A stretch of DNA of 64,000 nucleotides from contig OZ038382.1 in assembly GCA_964036045.1 (NCBI GenBank), positions 149,742,961 to 149,806,960 of the forward strand. Direction: 5' to 3'. This stretch comes from Eutreptiella sp. 'Long Island Sound 2002'. Lineage: Eukaryota; Euglenozoa; Euglenophyceae; Eutreptiales; Eutreptiaceae. The notes below the pieces were generated by a model, which saw nothing but the letters and a program-made list of their open reading frames with translations, made no database searches and was not told the origin of the DNA. A program made the position numbers and the translations under genes. Shown piece after piece: positions 32,269-44,238 of this stretch (positions within the stretch are counted from its first letter, which is position 1; each line of letters starts with the position of its first letter).

Positions 32269-35214
32269 TGACGCGTTCCCGTGGGGGGCCGGCCACGGGA
32301 CGCTGCGGTGACACGCACAAGTGAGCAGGCAGGCAAGGCACTACGCTCACAAGGGCATCAATACGCCTGTGTCATGTGACAAAGCGTTTCAGAATCCTTG
32401 CCACTCTGCAAAGAGGGAACGAAAGTATGTACAACAACACATCAGGATATGCACACATGGGGTTAAGACTGGACTGGGGTAAGGGCATCAAGGGACAATA
32501 GACACTCAGTCCCAACTCATATCCCAATCCCAGGTCCGACCCTCTCAGTGGCTGGTAGGGGCGGGGGCTCAAACACAACCCATGCCCTGCTCAGTCCGGA
32601 CCCTGAAACCCTGCCAAAGGGAGAGGTGTCCCGCACAGCCACAGGCGAGTTCCCAGGAACCAATGGGCTCCAAGGCCAACCGACAGTGGCTCCCTATGCT
32701 CCCTTACCGGCAGGTCTCAACTCCTCTCTGAGCCAGAGATATGGCCCCGCCATTATCACCCAGGAGTTGGTAGCTGAAAATGGGCTGTTTCAGCCCAAAC
32801 TGAAATTAACTCAAAAATCCCCAAAATTGACCCCTCGTCCGGACCCGCCAGAGGTAGGGACGAGGCAACTGACCCTATGCCCTTCAAGTACGAACTCCCT
32901 GGAGCCCTCACCCAACCTGGTTCCCTCTGAGGTCCCGGCATCAGGGCAACACGGATGAGTCATGTGGGGTCATGATGCCAAAATCACCAAAATTGGCGTC
33001 ATTCCCACGCGTGGCTCGCCCGGCCAAGGTAAGGCCAATGGCTCACAGGGTAGGAGGCAGGACCTAGGACTCATATCTGAGTGTACAACTTGGATTTGGG
33101 TCCGGGCTCCCTATGGGCTTAGAGGAATGGGGCCGCCAATTGACCACACGGAAGGGGGAAATTGGGGTCCCAAAATGGGGTCATTTTGGCTGCTTGAAAT
33201 GAGCCAAAATTCGGTGTGCTCCCAATAGTATATCTCCACGCCGGCTTGGAGATCGGATCCGCCATCCCATACGCGATCCACCGGGAGTCCAACGGAGACT
33301 CCCATGCCCTTGGCTCTCAAAGATCTGCATGCTGCTTGGCGTGGTGACGATCCCAATTGGGTCCACAAATGCAAAAATGGCAAAATTGCCCGTACCCAAT
33401 TTGGCCTAGCGCCTTAACGAAGGCGGCTCCGCTTCGCCCACGTGGCGTGTGGACCCTGGGGACCTTTACCCATAACACCCATGTCATATATGGTCCATTG
33501 GTCCATGCGTCCGGCGTGCACGAGGGTTAGAACATGGTGCACGGCGGGCAGCAAGAGTGGAAAAACGCTCAAAATGGCCAAAAATGCGCACACTCATGGT
33601 TGGGGCAAACGCGGCACATGCCCGACTCGAACCGGAGTGTGCCATAGGATTGGTATCAAGTCATGTGTGTCCAACATATCTTTTGGGCGTCGCCCAACTC
33701 CTCCGGTATTGGGAATGGCAGGGTCGCCAAGTGAGCCCATGATTTGGGATAGTCCCAAATCGCCAACATGGCGGCCACGGTATGCCAAGCCTAAGAGGAG
33801 TTATTCGCCGGGTCCAAGATATGTTGGGCACCGAAGTATGTACCCTCATATCATACTTGGGTCATGATGTCAATTGAACGCAACGTTGAAATACAAGGTC
33901 GCCACTTGACATCATGACGGGCCAAAAACGGCAAAATTGGCACAAAGACACACAAAAGTGCATTGAAAGGTGCACAATTATATTATAATATCTTTGGCTT
34001 GGATCGTGCAATCACTTAATCCTTCTAAACACAATGACTTGACACCAATGACCTTCGATCCCACGTATGTGCTCCACTTGGGGCGCCTTGAAAGGTTACG
34101 AGCGCTGCTTCCCAAGTGGGCACATGAAAATATGGAAAAATGTAAAATACACACCTTGCTCCCAACGCATCGCTTCGGGATCACCACACAAGCTTCCCTT
34201 CACGAAGGTTAGGCTTGCAATTGACCGTAGGGAGTACGGAGAAGGGGCTTGCACAATATGAGGTCCATTGGCGGGCTTGTCTTGGAGCAATAGGCCCGCC
34301 AAATGGGCACGCAACACAACACATGGCACATACCAAATATTGCCCAAAAATGTAGCTCCCACCACGATATGTCATGCCCCTCCAAGGGCATAACTTTGTG
34401 TCAATCGCTCATAGGAACTCAATGAGAGTTCCTATGCAACACCAACACTTGCGCGCTACACTCGAAAGTTATCTTAACGCACGCAATGTCATGGCCAAAG
34501 AGTTATAACGCAAACTCTACCCTCTTGACCATGATCCATTACACTAGCGCGCACGTGTGGATACGCAAGGCATATAATGCTTCCTAAATTACGTCGGGAG
34601 TATTGTGAATACATCCCACGTTTCCTTATCGTAAATCCTCGCAAGCAACACGAGATATGACCTTCACAAGTGGCCTCACGAATCAACTTTATTTTGCCCA
34701 TATCTTTAAGACAAATGGAGGGCAGGATAGAAGGGAAGTTGATTCGTGTATAGGGAAGCACGTAGGTCCACTCGAAGGAGGTCAAACCAAGTGCGGGGAT
34801 GTCGAAGTCGAAAATCCGATTTCGACATCCTGAAAAATTCGGATTAAGGTTGCGAGTATTAATTATGAAAATTGCGGAAGCATCCATGCAGTTCCTGGCG
34901 ACTTTGGAGCCTTCGTCGCGGATAGCGTTAAAATTTCCATTATAAACAGTTAAACTGGCGGTTACGGTAAAGTCGCGAACCAACCGCCAGCAGTCAAAAC
35001 AGTGAGTATCGGAACGGAAGCATAAAAATTGACGGAAACAATATGAAAATGAAACCCTGTTGATTCCTGATATTCTGATACACAAATCTCCGCTGGCGGT
35101 GCATCGGTTGCCGATGCGGGGCTTCACGGCACAGAACACGCCGTGCATGGGGTTAGTGGACCGGAGACCGGTTGTATGCCGTAACCTGGCCATGGGGTTC
35201 TGGGTACCGCTTCA
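32269..35214 (-). repeat. 5' LTR of element B
   Basis: 2946 bp, partner of 18308-21253. It is followed on the plus strand by the GTAC duplication and then the rest of the gag of A. Confidence 0.9.
34797..34830. promoter_or_regulatory. LTR hairpin, right copy of B
   Basis: Same perfect 10-bp stem as 20836-20869. Confidence 0.65.
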
Positions 35215-35218
35215 GTAC
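35215..35218 (+). repeat. Target-site duplication of B, right
   Basis: GTAC, partner of 18304-18307; gag of A resumes in frame at 35219. Confidence 0.8.
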
Positions 35219-36280
35219 CGCAGATGCCTCAAGTTGGTGGAAGACTGGAACGAGGCCAGTGAGATCCGCCACTTGCTGAAGGACGTCCTCCCCGGCAGCT
35301 GGAAGAGGAGAGTGGAGGACGAGGAGAAGAAGCGCGCCAAGAGACGGGTGGCGGTGAGGATCATGGCGGCGGAGGATACCCATGCGGGTATCATGGAGTT
35401 CTTCAGGAGGAACCTGGGCGAACCCGACCGGATGTTGGGCCTGAAGAACGCCGTGTACGTGGAGGTATTCGGGGACTCCATGGGGCAAAGGTTGCTGCGC
35501 CTCAACAACGTGGAGTGGAGGCGCGGGGAGCCGCTGAAGATGCAAGTCATCTTCGCTCGCATGAGCCTGGACGAGATCGTGAAGTACATCACGGTGGAGT
35601 TGAAGCTCAATGCGAAGAACGAGGCCCACGTGCAGGATCGGCATGGTCATGGACAACGAGGACACCGAGAAGACCGCCATCATCGGGAGATCCAGGAGGA
35701 CACGGCCAACTCCGCGGAGGATGGAAGTGGAAGTGGCCAAGACCAATGGTCCCGGGAGGATCACGAGGAGGCCCATTTCTTCGCGTTTGTGGCGCACAAC
35801 GTGAAGAACAAGGGGCAGGATCGGTCCAGATGGAGCCAGGTGGGACCCAAGAAGGGCAAAGAGCCAAGGAGGATCGGGAACCCACCGCTCTCTTTCCGAG
35901 AGTACAGGTCTCAGCACGACGGGTGCTGGGTCTGTTATGGCAAGGGAAATAACCATGCACACGACCACCGTCAGTGCAAGGTGTATGAGGCGGACAAGAA
36001 GGCCTACTTCGCCGCTCACCCCGAGAGGAAGCCCAAGGAGCAGCGGATTACCGATTGGAAAGCGAAGGGCGGAGACGGGGGAAAAGGCCAAGGCAAAGGC
36101 CAAGGAAAAGGCGGAGGAAGAAGCTACGGTGGTGGACCTGGCCAAGACGGACGAGTGAGTTCGATCGAGGAGGTTGCTGAGGACATGTTGAGGACGTTGG
36201 AGGAACTCAAAGCCCAGCAACGTGGTGGACAAAGTCCTGGCAGATCGCAGCCGGAAGGGGCTGCGGGAAGCCAAGTCTAG
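35219..36280 (+). CDS. gag: Gag of element A, C-terminal third
   Basis: Continues the capsid-like domain cut by B (R-R-C-L-K-L-V-E-D-W-N onward). It then has an acidic/His linker and a zinc knuckle with spacing CX2CX8HX4C (about 35921-35975; C-W-V-C, then H-D-H-R-Q-C). A Gly/Lys/Gln-rich nucleic-acid-binding tail and a short helix follow, up to TAG 36278-36280. Joined to the first part, Gag is about 1037 residues. The frame is undamaged apart from the insertion of B. Confidence 0.85.
   Translation, partial: RRCLKLVEDWNEASEIRHLLKDVLPGSWKRRVEDEEKKRAKRRVAVRIMAAEDTHAGIMEFFRRNLGEPDRMLGLKNAVYVEVFGDSMGQRLLRLNNVEWRRGEPLKMQVIFARMSLDEIVKYITVELKLNAKNEAHVQDRHGHGQRGHREDRHHREIQEDTANSAEDGSGSGQDQWSREDHEEAHFFAFVAHNVKNKGQDRSRWSQVGPKKGKEPRRIGNPPLSFREYRSQHDGCWVCYGKGNNHAHDHRQCKVYEADKKAYFAAHPERKPKEQRITDWKAKGGDGGKGQGKGQGKGGGRSYGGGPGQDGRVSSIEEVAEDMLRTLEELKAQQRGGQSPGRSQPEGAAGSQV
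36278..36280 (+). promoter_or_regulatory. Gag-Pol UAG stop, readthrough candidate (A)
   Basis: GTC-TAG-AGG-AGC-CCC. Pol follows in frame without a new start being required. A 7-bp hairpin (36305-36311 with 36317-36323, loop TCTCT) lies 24 nt downstream. Confidence 0.6.
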
Positions 36281-39200
36281 AGGAGCCCCCACGGGAGTGG
36301 GACCTCGGAGGTCTCTCCTCCGAAAATCAGTGGAATCCCTGAAGAATTCGAGGCACATCGGGTGCCGAAGAAGGCTCCGGAAGAGCCAAAACCACTGAGT
36401 TTCGCCACTCCCAACCCCTGGAGCGCCCTGCCAAGGGAAGTACATGTGGGTACGGGACGTGGCAAGAAGGAAGGAGCGACCACGGAGAGCCCCGTGGACA
36501 GGCAGGACCAACCCAAGATCTACACCATCCGTGACCATACCCTTGAAGTCCTGATGCACCCGGACGTGCTAGAGTTGCATGCCGTGAGAGTCGTCCATAC
36601 ACCTCATGGCGACGAGCGGCAGTTGCACTTGAAAGTGCGAGTACGGTGCGGACAAGAGGAGAAGGTGGTGGATGTGTTGGTGGATACGGGTGCCCAGGTG
36701 AGCCTGGTCCGGAGAGGGTTGTTCAAGGAGGAATTCCTGCAGCCCAGCCGGAGACCGGTCCGCCTGAAGGTCGCCAATGGAGAGATCATGGGTGGTGGCA
36801 CCCATGAGGCCACTATCAGTATGGAATTCTGGGAACATGAGCGCTTGAACCGCCCTGATCAGGCGAAGAGAAGCACTCTATCCGAGAACTTCTATGTGGC
36901 CGACATTACTGATTGGGATATGATCATGGGGTACGACTTCATGGTGGCCAACGCCATTGGAGCCCTTCCCCATCGCGCAACGCTGGTCCGGGAGGATGAC
37001 GAATGCCTCACATGGCTGTCCACGGATTATGCGTGCGGGTCATCCCAATGGAATGCTGAGGAAGAGGATCGGATCGTCTGAGCGGTGCAAGCTGTGGGTG
37101 CCAAGTCCAGAGGAGACCGTGGAGTTCAGCTCACGGAGTATGGAATGGCGCCGCAGATGTACGACAGGATGATCCAGACGCTGGGAGCCGAAGCGCCCGA
37201 GACGGACGTCTTCGCTTCCCGGGATGCCCCACTTCTGCGGAAGTGTAGGAGGCATTGGCATCAAGGAGACTCAGCCTGGCACAGGCATTGGGGTTTGAAG
37301 GAGTGGGGACCCATGTATTGGCATGGCTCCCTGGACAATATCAGACGTACGGTGGAGAAGATCATCGCGGATAGGGCGAAGGGGATCCTGGTCATAACCG
37401 GCATAGGATCCACCCCGTGTCCGCTGGAGGGTCTCAAGTCGACGCTGGACTCCATCACCCTGAACGAGATGTCATTCGGGCCAGAGGAGGAGTTGTTCAT
37501 CGACGCCAAGGGTGTATCAATGCCCTCCCCGGGTCAAGCGTGGAGTACCAAGGCTTTCCTGGTGGATGGGGCGCAGGCCCAGCCCACGGGTGATGAAGCA
37601 TTCATCCGTAGGGTGGAGGCGGTGCCCATGAAGGTCATGTTTGAGCCCAAGGAGGGGACGGATCAGCCAATTGACGGCATTGACGTCCTGTCCCACGCCG
37701 AGATTGACGACGTCGTCAACTACATGCGAATGGGGATGCACGACCGTGTGGCAGCCAAGAAGAGGCGGGCCATGGTCACATCTCCGCATTGGTGGGATGA
37801 CAAGATGTTGGTCACCGGCAAGTACGAGAAGGATGAGTTCGTGGTGAGGGTCATGGATCACATCGCGGACCAATACGATGGTCCGGTTGGGTCGGACCCA
37901 CCAACGTGGGGTTTTCCAAGAGTGGGAACCGGTAGCGACGAGCACCAGCCCGAGGCCGCAAATTTTCGAAGACTGTCGGTGGGAATCGCGACCCACGACG
38001 ATGAAGACGGCATATCGGACGAGGAGAAGTCGGACTCGGACCCAGAAGAGGCCTATACCGCAGTGCGGTTGGTTGTGTCTATACCGAAGCAAGCGGCTGA
38101 AGAGGCCCAGGAGAACCTGAAGGTCGCCGAGCTGAAGGAGAGGCTGATCAAGGCCTATCCGCGGCTATTCAGTGGCATCGCCAACAAGAACCCTCCAGAT
38201 CGCGGGAGGTTTGGTACAGCGAAGATCAAGCTGAAGCCGAACCCGAAGATCTATCGTCATCGGGAGTACCAACTTCAGGGCGATCGGGCCGAGGCCATGA
38301 AGAAGCTGTTGGCCGAGTTCATTGAGCGGGGATGGATCGAACCCTCCGACAGTGAGTGGGCCAGCCCAGCCTTCATCGTGCCCAAGAAGGAGAAGGGCGA
38401 GTGGAGGTTGGTGGTTGATTACAGAGGTTTGAACGAGCAGACCGAGCACGACTCGTACTCGCTTCCCCTGATCGACTCCATCCTTCAAAAGCAACAGAAA
38501 AAGCGGATTTTCACGGTGTTGGACCTGAAACACGGTTACCACCAGATGCGGCTACACCCGGACTCCAGGCCCTGCACAGCGATGTCGACGCCCCTGGGGC
38601 CCATGCAGTGGAAAGTGGTGCCTATGGGTGCCAAGAATGGCAACGCCGCTTTCGAGCGCATGATGGAGGACCTACTCGGTCCTGTCCGGGACTGTGCCGA
38701 TCCCTTCGTAGATGATATCATCATCGGGTCCGGCACGGAGAACATGACGGAGGACGAGCTCATCGACGCGCATGAAAAGGATCTGCGCCGAGTGCTCAGC
38801 GAGTTGGACAAGCACAACATGGTGTGCAAGCCCACCAAAGCCTCACTATTCGTGAAGGAAGTGGAATTCGCGGGTCACGTGGTTGGTCACGGGCAACGCC
38901 GTCCCATGCCTGGGAAGCTGGCGTCCCTGCACCACTGGGAGAAGCCCCAGACCATCAGCGAACTCCGGTCCTTCATGGGGTTCTGCAATTACTATTCGGG
39001 CTACGTCCGGATGTATGCAGAGCTCTCGGGGCCGCTGCATAAGATGCTGCAAGTGGGCAAGTTCGATGGCCGGAAGGGGAGCAAGAAGAAGCTTGCCTGG
39101 ACCCCTGAGGCTGAGGATGCGTTCAACAGCTTGTAGGAGCGACTCCTGGGGCAGTTGGGGCTGTTCCTGGTGGACCCGGACAAAGGATTCGTGCTACGGA

Positions 39201-41347
39201 CAGACGCCTCGGACTATGCCGTTGGGGCAGTCCTCGAGCAAGTCCGGGACGACGGGACTCATGTTCCCGTGGCGTTTTGGAGCAGGATCCTGGCCGAGGG
39301 CCAACGCCGAACATGGACCGCGAGGGAGAAGGAGACATACGCCATTGTATGTGCGCTCAGGAAGTGGTCTGGCCACATCGGACTGCAGCCGGTGGTGGTT
39401 TGCACGGACCACCAGTCCCTACAGAGCTGGCACAAGGAGCATGTCGACACCCCCTCAGGACCAGCGGCTAGGAGGGCCCGATGGCACGAGACGTTCGCCA
39501 AGTTCGACCTCAGCGTCGTGTACGTCCCGGGAAAGGACAACACTGTGGCAGATTGCCTCAGTCGCTGGGCCTACCCCGCGGGCAAGGCCTGGATGGACAT
39601 ATCCAGCCATGGCGACGCCGAGGAGACCGAGGAGGCCAAGCGCATCATCGAGATGGAGAAGACCATGGAGCAAGAGGGGGTCAAGTGCTTTGTGGTGATG
39701 GCAAACCGTACGGACCTGGCCAAGTTCCGGGGTGCCTGCGTCCAAGCTATTCGAGAGGAAACCCTCGAGCAATGGATGGTGGCCCCTGTAGAGCTAGTCA
39801 GGTCGGTGCTCACAGAGGACCGGTCGGATGACTACGCGGCATCCGAGCACTGGAGCAAGTACTGGAATGCCGTGAGCGCCCCGTCGGACGACGATTGGCC
39901 CGAGGGCTTGACCGAGGATGGCGACAAGTTGTTCCTCAAGGACAAGCTGCTAGTGCCCGAGAACCGAGTGGAGGAGCTCATTGATCACTGGCACAACGCC
40001 CAGCTCATGCACCCTGGCCGAGACAAGATGCAGCAGGACCTGGAGTGGCGTTTCAAGTTCCCTCCGGGGCATTACGCCATCCTGGATAGGTACTGCAGCG
40101 ACTGTGCCGTGTGTCGGGCCACGAAGAGCCCCAACCACTCCACAGCGGGTAACCCGGTGTATACGGCTATACCGGAGGCCCCTATGCGGTCCGTGGCCAT
40201 GGATGTGTTCGCCATGCCGGAGATCACCGTGGAAGGAGAGACATATGATTGTGTCATCCTGGCGGTGGACAGGCACAGCGGGTATATCGTGGCAGTCCCT
40301 GGCAAGAAGTCCAAGAAGAAGGACAAGAAGGACAAGCATGGAGTGGGGCTGCAGGCCAAGACCGTCGCTAATGCCATGATCAGGCATTGGCTGACGATTT
40401 TCGATGTCCCAGCTGTCATCTGCAGCGATCGGGGCAGTCAATTCGTGGGGACGTGGTTCAAGACGATGTGCAAGCACATGGGGATTCGGCATGCCAAGAC
40501 AGTGGCATACCACAGCCGGTCGAATGGCCGGGCTGAGGTGGCCGGGCGGCAGATGTTCGAGAAGTTCCGCCAGTTGCACATCGACGAGCCGGGCCGGAAC
40601 TGGTACAATTCGCTGTGGAGAGTGCTCCAAGCGTACCATGACCTTCCGGGACCCACTGGGCTGTCGCCCCATCGCATCCTGTTCCTACAGGATCGAGTGT
40701 CACGCACTCTCCCGTGGATGAACCATGGCAAAGTGGCACGGGATGCGAACGCTATGATGTCTGAGGCGGACGACACGGCGGCCAAGGTGTGCAAGGCACT
40801 ACAGGACGAGCATGACAAGAGGGCCAAGTACTTCAAGCAGGGAAATATCCAGAAGTATGCTCTTCAAGACACCGTGTGGGTGGAGCGGCACCACAAGGAT
40901 GTCCTGTCCAGGCATCGGCAGGCATCTTGGTATTTGCCGGGGGTAATCGTGCGGAAGGTCGGGCAGGATGTGTATGCGGTTCGTGTGGGGGATAACAAGG
41001 TCCTGGACCGTGACCATACCCAGCTTCGTCCCCGAGCACCAGACCCCAGCGGACGTCCCGTCACCTTCGAGTTCACGGCCGGCGATGTGGACTCGGACGA
41101 CGAGGGTGAGGACGACGATTTCACCGCGGAGAAGATCCTGGCGGACAAGCCGGACCCGGGGACGCCTGGGGGAAGGCTTTACAAAGTCCGTTGGAAAGGA
41201 TTCGCCGCATCCAGGGACTCGTGGGAACCTCCGAGCAGTTTTGTGCCGAGGTACACCACGGTCTGGATGGACTACCTAAAGAAAAAGGGTATTTCTTTTG
41301 ATGTCAAGGACGTATTGGTCCACTTGGTAGCTGCTGTAGCACCATAA
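36281..41347 (+). pseudogene. pol: Pol of element A, two nonsense codons
   Basis: One frame of 1688 codons interrupted by TGA at 37079-37081 (CGA in C) and TAG at 39134-39136 (AAG in C). Order: protease with DTGA at 36683-36694; a conserved G-Y-D-F-M block; a DIRS-like module (about 37190-37470, with DVFASR, DSAWHRHWG, MYWH, GILVI); reverse transcriptase with FVDD at 38704-38715; RNase H (TDASDYAVGAVL near 39200); integrase with a His/Cys zinc-binding start, MDVFAMPE, CSDRGSQF and SNGRAEVAG (39950-40600); and a chromodomain (41110-41280, VRWKGF and DSWEP). All catalytic residues I can place are intact, so only the two stops inactivate it. Confidence 0.92.
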
Positions 41348-41740
41348 TGGATCCCCCTTGGCATTTTGTTTGTTTCTGTGAATGGGGAGACAAGTGAGGG
41401 CGTTCATCCGGGGATTTTTCGGCCTTGATCGGCCATATACCCCCTTCACTCGATCTCCACATATATATTGCATTGCGGTATACTTATTTAGGTCGACCGA
41501 CGACGTTTTTCTGTCTTTGATCCCCTTGGTCCATGTTGTAGATCAAGAGGAGACCGGATATGGCGTAGGGCGCTGATTATCAGTGTCCTCACCCCTCTCT
41601 TGGGGCATGGGGGACGCCTACGACGTGTGTGGGGCCTCCATGTGTCCTTGGGACATAGAGGGGGGGGTGGGAGCCCGTTGGGGTCCTCCCGTCCTCTCTT
41701 CATTGGTTTCCGAGCGGATACAACGCTCTGAGAAGGGGGG
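41348..41740 (+). other. 3' untranslated region and polypurine tract of A
   Basis: 393 bp, well conserved with 61203-61596 of C. It ends in the polypurine tract GAGAAGGGGGG at 41730-41740, directly before the 3' LTR. Confidence 0.75.
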
Positions 41741-44096
41741 TGAAGCCGGTTCGGACCCCCGTGGCCATCTTGGGGTCACTTGGGGTGTGTATCTATGTGC
41801 CGGCAAGCCGCCATTGGCTGATATCATACTCTCCCGTCCACCTGAACTTACCCGATGTGATAGTGTGATAGGTTTGGCCATTCCGGCTATGAGCGGCCAT
41901 ATTCAGAACCGAGGCACCGCCAGCGGAGATTTATATATCGGAATATCAGGAATCAACAGGGTTTTATTATCATAATGTTTCCGTAATTTTTCAGCCTTTC
42001 GTTCTGATAGTCAATGTATCGGCGACTGTCAGTTGGCTCGCGATTTTGCGTTAACCGATTGGTTAACTGTTATTTCCAGATATTTTGGCGGATATTCCGT
42101 TGAAGGCTCAGATTTCATCAGCAAAGGGTTCGTTGCTTTCGCAATTCTCTAAATAAGCACTCGAAATTTTAATCAGAATTTTTCGCGATGTCGAAATCGG
42201 ATTTTCGACTTCGACATCGCCGCACTTGATTTGGACTTCGTCGATTGGTCATACTGCTTTCCCTATGCCCGAATCAGGTTTCCCTTATACTTGCCACCCA
42301 TTTGACTTGGAGATATAAGGGAAACAAAAGTGAATCGTGGGACCACTTTGAAGAGCCATATCTACGCGCGAGTGTGAGGAAAGAGAATAAGGAGAATTGG
42401 GTTGGAACTGCCTTGGTCTCAAGTTAATTTAGAAAGCATCAAACGCCTTTGGTGCGCACACATGCCCGGTGTAGCAAGGGAAAAGGGTCAAGAGGGTATG
42501 AAGTGATATATAACTCTTGGACCGTGCAACCGAATATTTTAATGCGACTTTCGAGTGTGCCGCATGAGTGTTGGGGTTGCATAGCAACTTTCCTTGGGTT
42601 CCTACGTATTTTTAACGTGAAGTTATGTCAATGGAGGGACATGGCATATCATGGTGGGAGCCACATTTTGAGGGTATTTGTTATATGCATGGTATATGTT
42701 TGATATGCTCACGCCCATGTTATATATCTTCGTGTGGCCGAAGAGATGGGGAGCCATACGTGAGATGGGCTTTGCCCATGTCCCAATTGTGGAATTCAAA
42801 GCGCTAGACCAAGTCTACCGCGTATGTATTGCTCATGGTATGTTTGACAAAGAGATCCATGGGTGCAGTCCCATTTTCATGGGGCATGTAGATATTAGTG
42901 GCGAAGGTATCTCCATGCGCCCGATTGGGGATCCAAGTGGGGGAATTGTTCGCAAATGGTTCCAATCATTTGTGTATTGAACCATGAGCGGATATCATGG
43001 GTGAGCATAGAGATATACTATCATGACAACTTTGTATTTGGTCATATTTTCATGTTTTTGACCTCAATTTTTGCTCATTTTTGCATTTTGTGTGCTTACC
43101 TGGTCAGCTAACAGCAAGAAGCCTATGGAGAGTCGAACCATGGTATGTTGTTCATATGTTGGCATATGCTTTGGAGTTGAACACCACCATATGCCGGATC
43201 GTGTACTCCATTTGGCTTGGCGCACGAAGGATTTCAAGAATTGGTCTCAAGATCATGGGCTGACTTGGGCAGTGCGTGGCGCCCATATCCGAAAGGGTTT
43301 TGAGGGTAAGATGGGGATGTACATGGGCATTGGCCTCTGGTCTCTATCCTCCATGAAGAGTAGACTTCGATTCCATGCATGCTTGGAGCCTTCGGATAAG
43401 TAGTAACTTCAATTTTGAGCATATATGTGATATATGGCCAATATGGTGTGAATTGGCAGTTCTTTGGCATGTTATGAGTTCAAACTCATAAGTCATTTCT
43501 CTAAGCCCATTCGACTCCAAGTCCAACCAAGATTATTTCGGGGTAGGGCATGGTCCTGAGTGCCACTCTAGGCCATGACACGCCACCTTCCCTATTGGGC
43601 TAGGATTTAGAGGCTTGGGAGTGAACACATTTTTGGGGTTTATGTAGTGACTTGTGACACATAGCATTCAGCCATCTCATTTGACCTGGTTCAGGGCAAT
43701 ACGTTGGTGAGTCAAGGGAAGGTCTTGAGTCCAGGGAATGAGGGGTTTATGGCTGGGAATGTGTATGTTTACCTCTTTCCCCAACTTTGCTTTATTTGTG
43801 TTCATATGTCAATTTCAGGGCTTTCTTCCTTGGTGCAATTCTTGTACATGCCCGCCACCGTGGGAATACCGGTGTGCTGAACGAAAGCCCGCAGCCTGAT
43901 TTGGATTGTGAATTGGGTTATTGCTGTACTTGTGGGATCTGGTTGCCATTCAGGGTTGAAGGAGGATTTTTTTTTCTATATTTTTGGATTTGGACCCTGG
44001 GAATTGAGGAATGCAATCGTTGATCCGGAGTAAATCAGCAGGGGTTACTGGCGGAAGGGGCACAGCGGGGGCCGGTCCTGGTAGGGACCTTCTTTA
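41741..44096 (+). repeat. 3' LTR of element A
   Basis: 2356 bp, partner of 13989-16344. It carries a perfect 10-bp-stem hairpin at 42186-42219 and is followed by the CATC duplication. Confidence 0.85.
42186..42219. promoter_or_regulatory. LTR hairpin, right copy of A
   Basis: Perfect arms CGATGTCGAA and TTCGACATCG around 14 nt. Confidence 0.65.
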
Positions 44097-44100
44097 CATC
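44097..44100 (+). repeat. Target-site duplication of A, right
   Basis: CATC, partner of 13985-13988; the intron of the transposase of D resumes after it. Confidence 0.7.
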
Positions 44101-44151
44101 GTATAACACCACATTCAAAGAAATAGTGCGATGATGGCAACGTTACACTTT

Positions 44152-44210
44152 GTGCAAACATGTGTGCAAGTAGTTTATTGCATCGTTTGCACACGGTTGC
44201 ACTTGTGCAA
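44152..44210. repeat. TTGCAC/GTGCAA cluster 3
   Basis: Five hexamers in 59 bp, in the right part of the transposase intron, just upstream of the acceptor at 44238. Confidence 0.75.
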
Positions 44211-44238
44211 CTAGCAACACATGCCTCTCCCTTTCTAG

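Larger units (their letters stand above)
18308..35214 (-). mobile_element. Ty3/gypsy chromodomain retrotransposon B, nested in A
   Basis: 16.9 kb inserted in the gag of A. Near-identical LTRs and full-length open Gag and Pol frames make it the youngest element seen. No protease motif and no recognisable primer-binding site next to its 5' LTR were found. A long 3' untranslated region (about 1.5 kb) precedes its 3' LTR. Confidence 0.93.
13989..44096 (+). mobile_element. Ty3/gypsy chromodomain retrotransposon A
   Basis: A complete element of 13.2 kb once nested element B is removed: LTR, primer-binding site, gag, UAG, pol, polypurine tract, LTR, with a CATC target duplication. It inserted in the transposase intron of D. 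Pol has two nonsense codons, so it is inactive. Closest relative in the window is C. Confidence 0.9.

Noticed and set aside
34489-35193. 234-codon minus-strand ORF in each LTR of B, and a similar frame in the LTRs of C (47846-48265, 61889-62341)
   Set aside because: The similarity is at nucleotide level within a conserved LTR core. The corresponding stretch in A has stops, so I treat it as LTR sequence rather than a gene.
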